Assembly: GCF_000499845.2 (NCBI RefSeq)
Contig: NC_023749.2
Location: forward strand, 18,102,681-18,166,680
Reading direction: 5' to 3'
DNA from: Phaseolus vulgaris
Taxonomy: Eukaryota; Streptophyta; Magnoliopsida; Fabales; Fabaceae
Length of the DNA: 64,000 nucleotides
Both the position numbers and the translations under genes were made by a program. Below are positions 1 through 11,070 of this stretch, one piece after another (position 1 is the stretch's first letter; each line of letters starts with the position of its first letter). The notes below the pieces were generated by a model. That model saw only the letters and a program-made list of their open reading frames with translations, was not told where the DNA came from and did not search any database.

Positions 1-938
1 AAAATAACTTACAATTTTTTCGATGATAACCCCGGATTGCTCAGAACTTGGTGCACCTGACTTTTTTTAATTCGGGCCCTCTTCCATTTTACATGGTGAA
101 AAGGTGGTGATGGAGGAGAAGTGACCCCTGTTTCCACATTCTCAGACGATGTCCCCTATTTAGATTGCTTCTTTTCCACCATCAGTGCTTGCTCAAGCTT
201 TCGATACCTCGAACGAGAGAGTACGTGCGGGGTAACATTCTTCAAAGCTATCTCTTGAGCTTTCTTCCGACGATCCTGTCATAATTGAAATAAACAAAGT
301 GAAGTAAATAAGATAAACTTATTAATGTTATATAAATAAAAAAAGTTAAGTTAATTCACTTACCATCCAAGCCTCATTTTGACAACTTTCTTTAAAAAGA
401 CGCCATGTCTCTTCATCAATATGTTTGTACTTTAAACATGAATTTTCGTCTTTAAGGTCGCCAAAAACGTATCTCGAAGTCAGTCTTGACTTAAAGGTAC
501 GAAATTTAAGTCTGATATTGGATATAATCTTTGATCGAAGCGGTTCCACATCAAGAATTTCAAAGTTTGCCTGGAAAATAACATCACCAAATTAAAATTA
601 ATCATTGGATATTAAAAAGCATTATATCAAAATGTAAAGCTTACCAGAACATCCTCCCAGATCATGTTCCAATCGACCTCTGACACCTCATCCCATGAAT
701 TAATCAAAATGGAGAGCCTCTCACGAGAAACAACTCCAAGATAGCTCATAAACTCATCTGCTTTAGGACCAAAAGCCACTCCAGTGTTGACGACAATGTC
801 AACACGTGTCTTCTCATCAGTAGCACGTCTCAATGCGAGATGCTTCAATCTAGTAGGTCCTCTGCTGCTTCTTCCTGATCGAGGTCTGAGTGGGGTCTGA
901 TCGTCATCCATGTCTCTGTTAAAAAAATCAGGTAACAA
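1..938 (-). pseudogene. CACTA second gene, N-terminal exons
   Basis: Two exon-like ORFs (627-938 and 346-549) and a further piece around 100-275 match, in order, the first three exons of the second gene of the CACTA element at 47985-51702. Shared motifs include SYLGV.SRERLSIL and TWRLFKE/TWQQF. Exon edges carry plausible splice signals on the minus strand. The third exon has a stop (around 160). The product is the accessory protein found next to the transposase in this transposon type. Its C-terminal part, outside the window here, would carry the Ulp1-like protease region seen in the other copy. Confidence 0.7.
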
Positions 939-1197
939 ACATTAGTTAATCTACATCGAATTAAAATAATATAAAAATAATACATAAAATTCTAAATGCT
1001 TATTTACGGGTTGCATGTGGGTTGAATGTTCATATGTAAATTCCTTCACTGTGGTCTTTACGGGTTGCATGTACATCATCAAGTACATCGTCATCTTTAT
1101 TAATTATCATTGGTGTGAATGGACGAGGGTCACCATTTTCAATATCATCTATGGCCTCCCCTTGTTTTTTCCTGTGTAAAACGACATACCAATATTC

Positions 1198-2640
1198 TTA
1201 CGTAGGATCTTTCACGTAGAAAACTTGAGATGCTTGTTGAACCATTATAAATGGCACATCTCGATACCCTATCTTTCGAAAGTCCACTAGTGTGAATCCT
1301 GATTCATCAATTTTAACCCCAATTTTATTGTCAACCCATTTACACTTGAAAACTGGAACAAAAAACTTAGTGTAGTCAACCTCCCATATCTCTTCTATAA
1401 ACCCATAGTATGCCATTGATCCAAGAGGCTGGATTTGTATCTTTCGAAGTCAAAAACTGAATTGACTCGGCTTCAAGAGTAACACCAAAATTTTGAATTG
1501 TACTCTTTTCATCCATGGATTTCGTGTAAAATATACAATTATTCACTTCGTACGTTGTACATGAGATAACATCAAACTTCAATCCAGCAGCCAACCAGGT
1601 CAAGGTCTCTGATGCTGTTGAATCCTTGAAGACCTCATCTTTAAACCAAGGCATGAAAGTTCTATTATGTTCCATCAAGACCCATTTCTCTGCTTGTCTT
1701 GGGTTATTTGCCTTCACAATGGATTTATGAGATTCTATGTAAGGTATAACTTCATCTGTGTTATTCAATATGTACAAATGTGCTTGCAAGACTTCTGATC
1801 GAGATTTGCTTACAATATTCACACCACGTAAACATTTACTTGTAGAATGCCTGTGGTGCCATGAATTAGCTGGAAGACCTATTGGATTTGCTTTTGTCAT
1901 GTACTCTGAACAAAATTCAATACTTTCTTAAGCTATGTACCTTTCAATCATTGAAGCCTCTGGACGATAATGATTTTTCACATAACCTTTCAAAATTTTC
2001 ATATACTGCTCAATAGGATACATCCATCTTAAATACACTATTCCACACAATCTAACCTCTCTTACCAGATGCACCACTAAATGAACCATGGTGTCAAAAA
2101 AAGATGGAGGAATAAACATCTCCAATTCACACAAGATAACAACAATTTCATTTTGAAGTTCATCTAGTTTTGATGGATCAATAACTTTACAACAGATGGA
2201 AGAGAAGAATGAGCACAAACGGGATATGGTATGTCTAACATTTTTTGGTAAGATCCCACGGATAGCTATCGGCAACAACTGTTGCATCAAGATGTGGCAA
2301 TCATGAGACTTCAACCTAATTAACTTCAAATCTTGCATTGACACTAGACTCTTCACATTTAAGGAATGTCCTTGTCGGTACATGCCATCACATTTCCTCT
2401 CATCTACATGCCATCTAAGATTCTTAGCATCGTTGGGGTTTGCAAACAAACGCTTCATCTTTGGAATGATGGGAAGATACCACATAACCTTCATTGGGGG
2501 TCCATGCTTTTCTATATCTTCAATAATATCATCATCTTTTTGTTTCAACTTATAACGTGATAACCCACACCTCGGACAACTTTTCAACAATTCAAAATCT
2601 TTCCGGTATAATATACAATCATTATAACAAGGGACTTTGT
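1198..2640 (-). pseudogene. CACTA transposase (TNP2-like, DUF4218, DUF4216), broken
   Basis: In the family this enzyme cuts and joins the transposon ends in the nucleus. Read from right to left, there is a short TNP2 piece with a CPRCGLSRYK motif near 2560-2590, then a jump at about 2370 straight into DUF4218 (SHDCHVLMQQ-like motif near 2270-2310). A DUF4216 region (FKCKWVDNK near 1340) follows. Compared with the copy at 51786-54973, roughly 1.1 kb of the transposase core between these parts is deleted, including the block with the ATDGMNPFG motif. There is an in-frame TAA at 1928-1930 where the other copy has a Glu codon, and a frameshift near 1420. It is a dead deletion derivative. Confidence 0.85.
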
Positions 2641-2648
2641 ACTAGTGT
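2637..2648 (-). repeat. CACTA terminal motif joined to transposase codons
   Basis: The minus-strand sequence CACTAGTACAAA equals the first 12 bases of both termini of the CACTA element at 47688-56096. It abuts transposase codons (K-V-P-C-Y-N-D-C) with no leader in between. The TAC AAA part could also be ordinary coding sequence, so chance resemblance is possible. Confidence 0.45.
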
Positions 2649-2922
2649 TTACATGCCCTAGCACACATGGACTTAGGTTTAAAAGAAAACGTTTTACTTG
2701 AACTAGACCCCATGCGCACTAAGTGCACCCCTAGGTCCATCACTACCCCTTGTTGACCGCCTAGGCCTTATGCCCAAAGGGTAACACTAAGCATACAAAA
2801 AAGGGGTTAATACATACATCTGGGGCCCAATCACATGGCCCAAGAGCCGAGCTGACCTGTCTATGGTAGGTGCCGAGGTCCGACCTTCGAGTGCTGAGCT
2901 CTGAGCGCTCTGGTCCAGTACA
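2647..2922 (-). mobile_element. LTR fragment, relative of the Tat-A LTR
   Basis: The right part (about 2820-2922) matches the right end of the LTR at 4364-5116: a 'catggcccaagagccgagctgacctg'-type stretch, then a TCTGGTCCAGTACA end like the TCTGGTCCATTACA end there. It begins with TG at 2647 and ends with CA at 2922, but the flanking five bases do not match each other. It is therefore a truncated LTR, not a clean solo LTR. It carries no coding capacity. Confidence 0.55.
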
Positions 2923-3349
2923 TTAACTAACACAAAGATTCAATGAAACTATCCAATTTTTTGTCAAAAATAAAAGGATATCTACTTGAAATTAGATAAT
3001 ATTAGTTAAGATTTAGATAACAGAGAACTAACTAGAGCTTATAAAATATATCTCATGAGCAAGGGGCTGAACTTGAATACCTAGTTTAAAGAACAATGAC
3101 ATCCACCATGGAGCAAGATAAAAAGAATTCTACCTACACAAGACAATATTATCATGATTTGTATCCATTTGAGTCATGAATAATCAAATCCTCAATTACA
3201 ACAAAACCAAAAGTATTCTCCTTTGGCACTTTGCCTTCGATGATTTAACTCCGCAGAGTCTCAATGTATCAGACATCCCCACCACTACAAACAATACAAA
3301 GAAAACAAAAGCAGAGAGAGAAGAGGCAGAGAGAAAGTACCTCCGTAAT

Positions 3350-3439
3350 TCAACAAATTCCACCTGAAAAACCCACTTTCTTTCGGAACAACAAGAGGGT
3401 AAGGACAAGAAAGATGGCAAGAAGTTTTGACATCATCAT
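3350..3439 (-). CDS. Tiny ORF with a signal-peptide-like N-terminus (weak)
   Basis: A 29-codon ORF starts with three Met codons, then has a Lys, a run rich in Leu, Ile, Ala and Val, and then R-K-K. This is the layout of a secretory signal peptide. It lies in the only stretch that may not be mobile DNA. It ends shortly after the hydrophobic part, so a mature peptide would need a downstream exon. A GT that could serve as a donor lies near 3340, but it is beyond the stop. I do not recognise it, and it is most likely chance. Confidence 0.12.
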   Translation of the reverse strand: MMMSKLLAIFLVLTLLLFRKKVGFSGGIC

Positions 3440-3509
3440 TTTCGTTGAGGGGGTTGATCTTTCAGCATATAGTTACCAACTAGTGAAAATAATAGTTTAC
3501 TATGATCAG

Positions 3510-3975
3510 TGTCGCCCCTAACTCAGCTGGTTGAATGTTGTTGATTAGTCGCACCCAAATCGACTGGTTGAAATTTTTTGATCTCATGTCGATTAATTGA
3601 ATTTTTGCTTTGAATGGTTGAATTTTTCTGATTCGACGCGCCCCTAACTCGACTGGCAGAATTTTGTTGATCAATCACACCACTAGTTCGACTGATTGAG
3701 TTTGCTAACCAAATGCACCCTTATATCGACTTATTGAATTTTATTGTTCAACTGCACCCTAGATCGACTGATTGAATTTAGTTAATTAATTGCACCCCAA
3801 ATCGACTGGTTGAATTTTGTTGCACCCCTAGATTGACTGGTTGAATTTTGTTGATTAGTCGCACCCTTAAATTGATTGGTTGAATTTTGATGACCAGTCA
3901 CATACTAGGACGACTCGTTAAATTTTTGCTGATGAACCGCGCTCAACCCCATTCCCAAATCGACTGGTTGAATTT
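3510..3975. repeat. Degenerate minisatellite, about 40-50 bp unit, roughly ten copies
   Basis: The core TCGACTGGTTGAATTTTG recurs with changes about ten times, followed by a variable stretch and a 'gcaccc' block (for example near 3560, 3650, 3690, 3730, 3770, 3810, 3840, 3880 and 3965). Spacing is irregular, which suggests an old array. Short ORFs here are by-products. Confidence 0.75.
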
Positions 3976-4363
3976 TGCAATAATTATTATTATCTAATTA
4001 TTAATAAATATGATTATTTTTATACATATCTTGTGAGTGTTTTTGGTGTACACCTTTCGTTATCAATTATATCCTTATCAATATAATTTATTTTATTATT
4101 TTACCCTATACATTTTGTAAGAGTTTTTTAAAATTAAATAATTATTTACAATAAAAATTTACCTTGAATAAAATTATAAAAAAATGATTATTTTTATGAG
4201 TATATTTTTTTTATAAAATTTAATAAAAATATTACGATAAAATTTTATTTTATTTTTTGTTATCATAATAAAAAGATGAACACACAAGACTCATGTATTT
4301 TCCATAATGTAAGTAGAGATAATACACAAATTAATATTTTTATTCTATTCTTTTTATTTGTGT

Positions 4364-5116
4364 TGTTGCCGGTTGACCTAGTTGCCGGTTGACTTCAAAG
4401 GCAAGCGGTGGTTCCTTCTATTTCTGGTGGATTTTGTGCTTCTTCTTGTTGTTGGAAAGCGACTCCGTTGAAACAGAGGGGCCCCCTACCTGTTGATTGC
4501 ACTCCGACGATCAAGTTAGTACTAGGCTAAGAAACAATGAGTAAATAAGATAGTAGTTTCAGTCTTAGAAATGGCGTACCTTTACTAGGGATCTCAACTC
4601 CCTTTTATAGACTGTTTTTAGGTTAACTCATTGTCACAACCCCTCTCTCACCAGAGCCTTATCTCTAGTGAAATTAGGTTTACTAGGAGGACATTCTGTT
4701 ACGTTGTTGCGCAATCTTAGCCCAACAACCGCACAAAATCTTCCTCTTTGAAGTGCACACAGTCTTAACAGTATGGCCAACAGGCTACCAACTCATGTAC
4801 TAGCGCTGCGGGGCCCATCTGTTTTGTAGGTGCCCTAATCCTTTACGTATCATGCGTGCAGCTTTTCCTGAAAACCCTAATGCTCTTGGGCCTTGGCGTC
4901 TCCAGGGAATATTTACTTGTGCTAGACCCGAATGTACTATACACTCCCCATGCAAGAACTTACTCCCTGACTAGGCCTTTCATATATACGGGTTTCAACA
5001 CACGCATCTCTGGAGGTCCACTTACATGGCCCACTTTCGCGACCAGACCACCAAGCTGACCTGCTCAATAGGTGTCGATGTCCGGTGCCGATGTTCGAAG
5101 TCTGGTCCATTACACA
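4364..5116 (-). repeat. 3' LTR of Tat-A
   Basis: The left edge starts TGTTGCCGGTTGACC, like the TGATCCTGCCTGTTGACC edge of the Tat-B LTRs. The right edge ends TCTGGTCCATTACA(CA). Directly to the right is a C-run (CCCCCCAGGCTTGAG), the complement of a polypurine tract as next to the Tat-B and Tat-C 3' LTRs. The length of about 750 bp is shorter than the 917-957 bp of the other Tat LTRs. The exact first base is uncertain by a few positions. The partner 5' LTR is not in the window. Confidence 0.65.
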
Positions 5117-5672
5117 TGCCCCCCAGGCTTGAGCTGGAACTTGTTCTAGTGAAGAGGCTAACTGCTCGCCCGTGGCGACCTACGTGTCCAGTGGGTGATG
5201 AGATGTGCACAGTGCATCGAGGTGATGTTTCACCATACTCCCTCACTAGCGTACACGTGGTCAGATCAGCGGTTGGGAAGCGTTGCCGCTTGCGCTTCCC
5301 CTTATATGTTAACCTTTCAATTTTACGCTCCCTTCACTGTTTCAGTCCCTCTTCGCATATCTCTTCGAACATTTCTGCTTTGAATGCTTGTTCTCTTTTC
5401 CCAAATACCTCGTCCCCTCGAAGCATAATCACTTCAAGGTACGTTTTTTATCCTGTAACTGCCTTCGCCTTATCATTTGGATGCTCTTAATCTGCTTATA
5501 ACTGTGCTGTGACTGTTTATATTTCTCGCACCTACGATCATCGTTCTCTGCTTTCCTGCTTATATGCTTTGTTTTTCCAAAACGCACACATTTCTTCTTC
5601 TTAGTATTGCCTTTGTTTCTCTTCTCTTCTAAATATTACGGTTATCTGCTTCTTCTTTTTAGATTTTGTAAG

Positions 5673-6785
5673 ATGGATCAACCAACCCCAAACTATCCCA
5701 CCCCTGACTACAAAACCCTATACCCCTAGGCTCCTAATAACCTCCTAGGGGAAACCTCTGAGTTTACCACCCACGAGAGTATAGTGTTATATAGGAAGAG
5801 TCAGAGTTGCCACAAATCTCGTATCTTTGGTAGAGAGCACGACAAATTCGTGAAGGTCGTGCCTTGTTGGGGAAATGAACCTATTTGCTGTGATGAGTCA
5901 CCGGACTCGGAGGGACCATTCTGATTTATTTATTCCACCCTCTTCAAGAAACTCTTCCTTCGCCTACCCTTTGCCAGCTTCGAACGAGCTCTTCTTACTG
6001 ATATGAACGTTGCCCTTGCCCAACTATACCCAAACAGTTGGGCGTTCGTTAGGGTATTCTCCATCTTATGCCACCACTTCGGCCATCTGTCGTTAGTGGA
6101 CGTATTCCTTTACTTTTTCGAAGCCAAAAGCCCAGGTCAAAAGTTGTGGGTAAGTTTTAATGGGGTTGCTGGGAGAGTACTGCTGGCCCTCTTCCAAGAA
6201 TCCTACAAGGGCTTCAAGGGTAAGTTCTTCAAGATCCGCTGAAACAAAAATGAACCAACCCTTTTGGATGGGTTTCCACTGTACTGGACACAGAAACCTG
6301 TGCTCAAGAAACCCAGATGCCTTGAAGACTTACCCCCACGGGAACGAGAGGTGTGTGACTTCCTCTTCAACCTCCAAGTAGTGTTTAGCTCTACAGAGCT
6401 TATTAAGCGCGAGTACAGCCTTACAACCCTTAAGGCTTACATTGGTACCCCCTTCCCCTTACATCTGTTAGTGTTACTTTGCATGTGTGTTGCTTACCTA
6501 AATTCTTATATACTTTCCCCCCTTATACAAGCATGGTGCTAGACGCTGAGAAGAGGAAACACCTAGCTGTTGTGGCCATGAAGAAGAAAATTGCTCCAGG
6601 CCCTTCTGCCAAAGACAAGAAACTCAAAGGGGTGGCTGAAGTTGCTCCCTCTTAGGATGACGAGACGTGCTCGAGTCTTGTCTTTAAGAGGAAGCACAAA
6701 GCTGACGCCGCCATTCCGGTGCCACCAGATTCAAACGGTCGAGCCCTCTCTTACAGGGAATGTCCTCCCAACGCCTCCTCTAGAA
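5673..6785 (+). pseudogene. Antisense gene of Tat-A, first part (putative gypsy-type transposon domain)
   Basis: It runs opposite to pol and matches the antisense genes of Tat-B (12610-15129) and Tat-C (42155-44652). Homologous blocks include AQLYPNSWAFVRVF near 6020-6060, VFLYFFEAK near 6105, and LLDGFPLYW near 6265. A leader intron with a TTTTTAG acceptor ends just before the start codon at 5673. Stops interrupt the frame near 5727, 5922 and 6240. The splice donor after ...YIG (6444/6445) is at the same position and phase as in the other copies, but I cannot find a matching acceptor. The gene is cut by SIRE-1 and resumes at 25370. Its function is unknown. Confidence 0.75.
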
Positions 6786-7809
6786 TGAAATTCCTTTCTA
6801 AGAAAACTCGATTCCGAATCCAGTTTGCCAAAAACACAAAGCAATTTAACACAGCACCAGAAAAAAAATCAGTTGTTTCGCAGAAACAATCGGTTGTTTA
6901 TACCAGTTAAAAATATACAAACTGAAATTAAGGAGTTTAAGGGAGAGAGAGATTGCACACACAGTTTAAACCAAGAGCTACATCCAATCTTCCCAGAAAC
7001 CACTGGGAATCCACTAAGCAACCAAACCTAGATTACTTACATACACCACCAAAGAAGTGACCTTGATCCCCTCAAGACACACACTTCCTTTGGCTCAACA
7101 CATACACCACCAAGAATGTTGATCTTGACAACCTCAAGAGCACACAACACTTCTTGGCCTAACACACCAGAGTTTACACAAAGTACAAAAGGATTACACT
7201 TGTTACAAAATGATTTGAAATCAATACAAATGAAAATCCTATTCCACTCTCTCTTTATCAAAGCAATCTTTAACTCTTGAAAGCAAAATCAGTGAAAAAC
7301 TCAAATACGTTTTTCTATGATTAAAACTCAGTTTTTGTTTGTTACAGAAGCTGAACAAACTCTTTATAGCTTTCAAATACTAGTCAAAGCATTTAAAACA
7401 GGAGCGCATTCAGTTACAAAATCATTTAAAGCTTAGTCAACACTCAAAACAGTTTTCTGTTATGATTTGAAAAAAAACAATCGGTTGAATGTGCGAATCA
7501 ATCGGTTGTTTTGGTTTGATAGCAAGTCAACCACCAAAAACAGTTTTCAACCTTTCTCAAAACACCTAAGAGTAAAACAATCGGTTGTTTCGACAAAACA
7601 ACAGGTTGTTTTTCACTTAGTTTGAAAAACACTTTCAATTCAAAAGGTTTGAAAATACGTATTCTTTGGATTCAATCAAGAGTGGATATAGACAAATAAT
7701 CTACCCTAGATCCTATTCTAAAGCACCTCAGCAGCAGCAAGCACACCCAACCTTCCATCAAACTCAAAGGATTTGGATTCTTCAAATCTTGAACACACTT
7801 GATTCAACA
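6779..7809 (-). repeat. 3' LTR of SIRE-1, outer end truncated
   Basis: It matches 24255-25369 and the LTRs of SIRE-2 over its length, ending GATTCAACA at 7809 next to CTCCCCCTATTTG (complement of a polypurine tract, AAATAGGGGGAGA). Roughly 60-70 bases of the outer end are missing. It contains several copies of the AAACAAYCGRTTGTTT palindrome (near 6870-6900, 7477-7512 and 7574-7612). Confidence 0.85.
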
Positions 7810-8246
7810 ATCTCCCCCTATTTGAGGAAGACAAATCCCTAGTTGCTTGTGTTGGATTTGATTGAATCTGAAGCAGTTCCTGCAAAACAAATTTTAAGCA
7901 AGGCATAATATCTCTGATAGAAGGTTAGAGCAGTAGAACAAAAACAACATATCAGCAGTATTACAAACCAGTCTATCAGCAGAAAAAACAGAAACAACAG
8001 AAATAAAGCTCACTTAAACACAACAAAGAGTTTGTAGAAAATAAAAGACAACACAGCATAAAATCTCCCCCTATTTGTCTTCACAAATAGACAATAAAAA
8101 GAGATAAAAAGGCAATTGTTCCAGATTATACAGAAATTTAAAACAAAAGCACTTAAATTGATACAGGGCAAAAACAATCGGTTGTTTCGAGCATTCAACC
8201 GGTTGTTTTTCCTTTAATCATCATTGCCATACTGGAGTTCAAAGAT
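7810..8246 (-). other. Non-coding 3' internal region of SIRE-1
   Basis: It holds the polypurine tract next to the LTR (7810-7826), a second similar purine tract (CTCCCCCTATTTGTCTTC on the plus strand, near 8066) and a palindrome pair at 8171-8211. The same two-tract layout occurs in SIRE-2 (28250-28266 and 28505-28525) and SIRE-3 (60930 and 61196). No coding region is supported. Confidence 0.7.
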
Positions 8247-9416
8247 CTAATTCTGAACAGCTTCAATCTGTTCATCCAAGGTCATAAATTGAGTATCCAT
8301 GCTGTTGAATTTGTTGTTTATACTCTGGAAGTTGCTCACACACAAATCATGGACATTTCTTTGATTCTCGACAAAACCATCAAGCCTATTCACCATGTAT
8401 CTTTCAAAAGAGGACATGGATGGCATCTCATCTCCTTGATCTCCTGCACTGGTTCCAACACCAAAATTGGTTGCAGGTTGTTCTTCATGGTGAATATCCA
8501 TGTCAGCAGCAGCTTGATCTTCTTCATCAAAATCAACAGTTGCAGCACTTGATGAACCACCATGATCACCATCTTTGCTCACCTACTTTCCATTTATTTT
8601 GGTAAATCCCATCTTGCTTAGAGAGCCATTGTTCATTTCTTGTGTTGAATTAACCAACTTAGAGGTCTCATCTTCAAGATTCACTTCAAAATAGAGCAAG
8701 AATTTAGAGATTAAAACAACATAAGGATAATGGTAGTCACTTAACCTCATGGCTTTTTGCATGTGTTCTTTAATGATATGGATTCGGTTGATCTTGATCT
8801 TCTTCATGATGCAGTAGATGTAAACAAGGTCTTCTTCTGTTAAGACAAAATGGTTGCTCCCCCTTGGAGTAAGAATCCAAGTGACAATAAGAGCAAGCAC
8901 CCTTTCATCTAACTTTAAGCCTCCAACCGAACAAGTTCTCACTTAGGCTTGTCGATTCTTCAAGCAACTCTTGTAGTATTGCACTTTGTTAAAATCCTCC
9001 ACTACTCCAAGATTTCCCTTGTTGATCCTTAGACCAGCATATTTTAGGCCAGCTACAGAAGTCCACACATCATGAGTGATCTCCATGTCAACACCCTTCA
9101 CATGAGAAACAAGATTGTTTCCGTCAAACTTGAGGTTGGTGTAGAATATTCGTATCAAATCAGGGTATATGTTTCCCTTCATCTCCAAGAACCTTCTTAA
9201 CAACTGCTCCTTGAGAAGCTTCCTCACATTGTCTAGCTTTTGGCTTTTCAGCTAATAAAAGGAAACAACTTTGGGGTTGTTGATCACCTTTGTGCTAGTT
9301 TGAAAGTGATACCTTTCAATGAGCTCATTATCTCCAGAAAACCAGCCCTCTAGTCTCCCTCCAGACCTCACAGCTCTTGTTTTGATCCTCTTTGATGTAG
9401 GAGGAGTGGATTCCAT
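8247..9416 (-). pseudogene. ORF resembling 'putative plant transposon protein' family, in place of pol
   Basis: Four ORF pieces in a single frame form one reading frame of about 390 codons, broken by three in-frame stops (TAG at about 9252, TAA at about 8943, TAG at about 8583). The start is taken at 9416 (MESTPPTSKR). Middle blocks such as YPDLIRIFYTNL, VKGVDMEI, VTWILTPRG and the later helical region look to me like the plant-only family usually called putative plant transposon protein (Transposase_32). This is recognition by memory and should be checked by a domain search. The C-terminal 110 residues are acidic, then coiled-coil-like. Its biochemical role is unknown. It sits where pol should be. 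Confidence 0.6.
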
Positions 9417-10219
9417 GATAGTAGAAAAAAAGGCAAAGAGGCAAAGAAGACTCACACAAGGAGAGTAAGAGATGTTGCAAGAGATGACTCAATTGATTGT
9501 TCTTGTGAGAGAGAACAGCTGCACAGAATTTAAAGAGAAACTGAACCATACTGCATTCAATTGATGTGAGTGGGTTTCAGTCTTCAAAGAGAAAAGACTT
9601 GACCAAGACGTGCACTGAAAACGTCAGAAAAAGCAGAAAATCACATGGTCATCACATGTGATCTTTGACTAGTCATAAAGGCTCTTAAATTGTCAAGATT
9701 TTGGAATATCTTCCTTTATGACATGTTGTAACTTCCTCCAGAACATGATCAGGCTTTCAACATAGCTTTATTGACTCAGGATTCTTTCATAATTGAGATC
9801 TGCAACATACATAATTTAAAAAAGAATTAAATCCATTCTTTCATAGTGTTGTCAGAGAGGAAACAATCGGTTGTTTTTCTGCAACAGTAAAACAAATTTT
9901 GAATTTTTAAGAATGAGCAGATAAGATTCAATGTAGATGTAATTGAACATTTAACAAGAGATATTTAAGCATGTATTTGAATTTAAAAAAGAATTAAAGA
10001 TAGAGATAAGGAAGGTCTTATCCTTTATGAAGTTCCTTCAATGAGTCATTTGTTTGTGATCAAGAAGCCTCTTTTGACTTATTTGAGAGACATGGACTAG
10101 TACATAACATTGATTCAACTTCAATGTTAATCTTTTCCTTCCAAGAACTTGATCAGATGACTCAGTGCCTCATGTTCTTCTAGATTCCCTGCATAAACAT
10201 GAATTCAAGCAACAAGATT
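9417..10219 (-). other. Spacer between gag and the captured ORF in SIRE-1
   Basis: There is no homology to SIRE-2 or SIRE-3 pol sequence. It is A+T rich, with one palindrome copy near 9861. It could hold the leader or promoter of the downstream ORF, but no convincing TATA box or splice pair stands out. Confidence 0.5.
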
Positions 10220-10240
10220 TGGTCCCCTTACAAATGTGGG

Positions 10241-11070
10241 TCAATTTGGTTTATTTTTATCATTTGAAACCTCACAACCTTTGGGAATCCATTTCATAAA
10301 GCCTCTGGGAACAAAATATTTCCTTATTTTGCAGAATCTAACAAAATGGCCTTTCTTCATGCAATAAAAGCATGTAACAACCGGTTGTTTCGACTTAACA
10401 ATCGGTTGTTTTACTGGCTGTTTTGAAAAATTCTTTGAAAAATTATCTTGTTTGTTTTGTGGATTAAAACCTAATCCAGCTCTTCCAAAAACACAATTTT
10501 GAGATGCCAAGACATTCTCAAAGTTGGATTTTCCTTTTGAAAGCTTATCCACATTACTAACAAGATAATGTACTTTCTTTTCAAGATTTTCACAATTTTC
10601 ACAAATGAGAGTGTCACACTTGCAAGAAGAGTTTTTGCAATGAGTTTTCAGATTTTCAAAATCACTTTTTGATTTTTCCAGCTCTTCTTCAAGTGCCTTA
10701 ACTCTCTTTTCAAGCCAGCTGTTAAGCCCTTTTAATTGGTTGTTTGAAAGAACCAATTGATTAGCTTCTTCATGTGTTTCTTGAAAAGCTTCAAGCAATT
10801 TACTATATTTTTCAGCATTTAGAGAAGCACATGAACTTACATCACTTGAGCTACATGACTCATCATCTTTTTCTGCAATCAAGCATATGTTTGCCTTTTC
10901 TTCTTCACTTGATGATGAGCTTGATGAGACGACTTCATTCTAATCCCAAGCTATGTAGGCCCTTTTTGACTTTCCTTTCTTTTCTTTGTAGCTTGACTTT
11001 TTCTCCTTGCTTTCTTTATTTGGGCAATCTTCCTTTATGTGCCCTTGCTCACCACAACCAAAACAAGTAT
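10241..11070 (-). pseudogene. SIRE-1 gag, C-terminal part with two zinc knuckles
   Basis: Gag packages element RNA in cytoplasmic particles. Immediately left of the Tat-B insertion the frame reads CFGCGEQGHIKEDC, a CX2CX4HX4C nucleic-acid-binding knuckle (about 11025-11065). After a stop (near 10942), an acidic Ser/Glu stretch and a Leu/Glu coiled coil follow, then ENVLASQNCVFGRAGLGFNP, typical of SIRE-type gag proteins. A second knuckle, CFYCMKKGHFVRFC, lies at about 10335-10377. Just before it, a palindrome pair is translated in frame as repeated K-Q-P-V/I units. Tat-B cut the gene one codon before the first knuckle; the N-terminal part is at 23320-24194. Confidence 0.85.

Larger units (their letters stand above)
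1..2648 (-). mobile_element. DTC-1, decayed CACTA (En/Spm) element, cut by window edge
   Basis: The stretch reads on the minus strand as the 5' part of a CACTA transposon. The transposase gene lies at 1198-2640 and the start of a second gene at 1-938. Its proteins match those of the fuller copy at 47688-56096 in the same order. The right edge is a 12-base CACTA-type terminus (CACTAGTACAAA on the minus strand, 2637-2648), but about 1.1 kb of 5' leader and the first part of the transposase present in the fuller copy are missing. The left end lies outside the window, so neither the second terminus nor a target duplication can be checked. It cannot encode a working transposase. Confidence 0.85.
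2923..4363. other. Intervening DNA, possibly the only non-mobile stretch
   Basis: No coding region can be supported here beyond a 29-codon ORF (3350-3439). A degenerate minisatellite occupies about 3510-3975, and 3980-4360 is strongly A+T rich with no recognisable signal. The sequence is not similar to anything else in the window by eye. It may be original low-copy DNA into which the cluster was inserted, or remains of an older element too decayed to name. Confidence 0.5.

Noticed and set aside
2647..2922. Complete solo LTR
   Set aside because: The flanking bases (ACTAG and TTAAC) do not match and the length is far below that of the related LTR, so it is only a fragment.
3196..3521. Three overlapping ORFs of 63-85 codons
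   Set aside because: No recognisable protein, overlap on both strands, ordinary for random sequence of this length.
5026..5490. 154-codon ORF across the Tat-A LTR edge
   Set aside because: It spans the LTR border and the polypurine tract and is not conserved in Tat-B or Tat-C.
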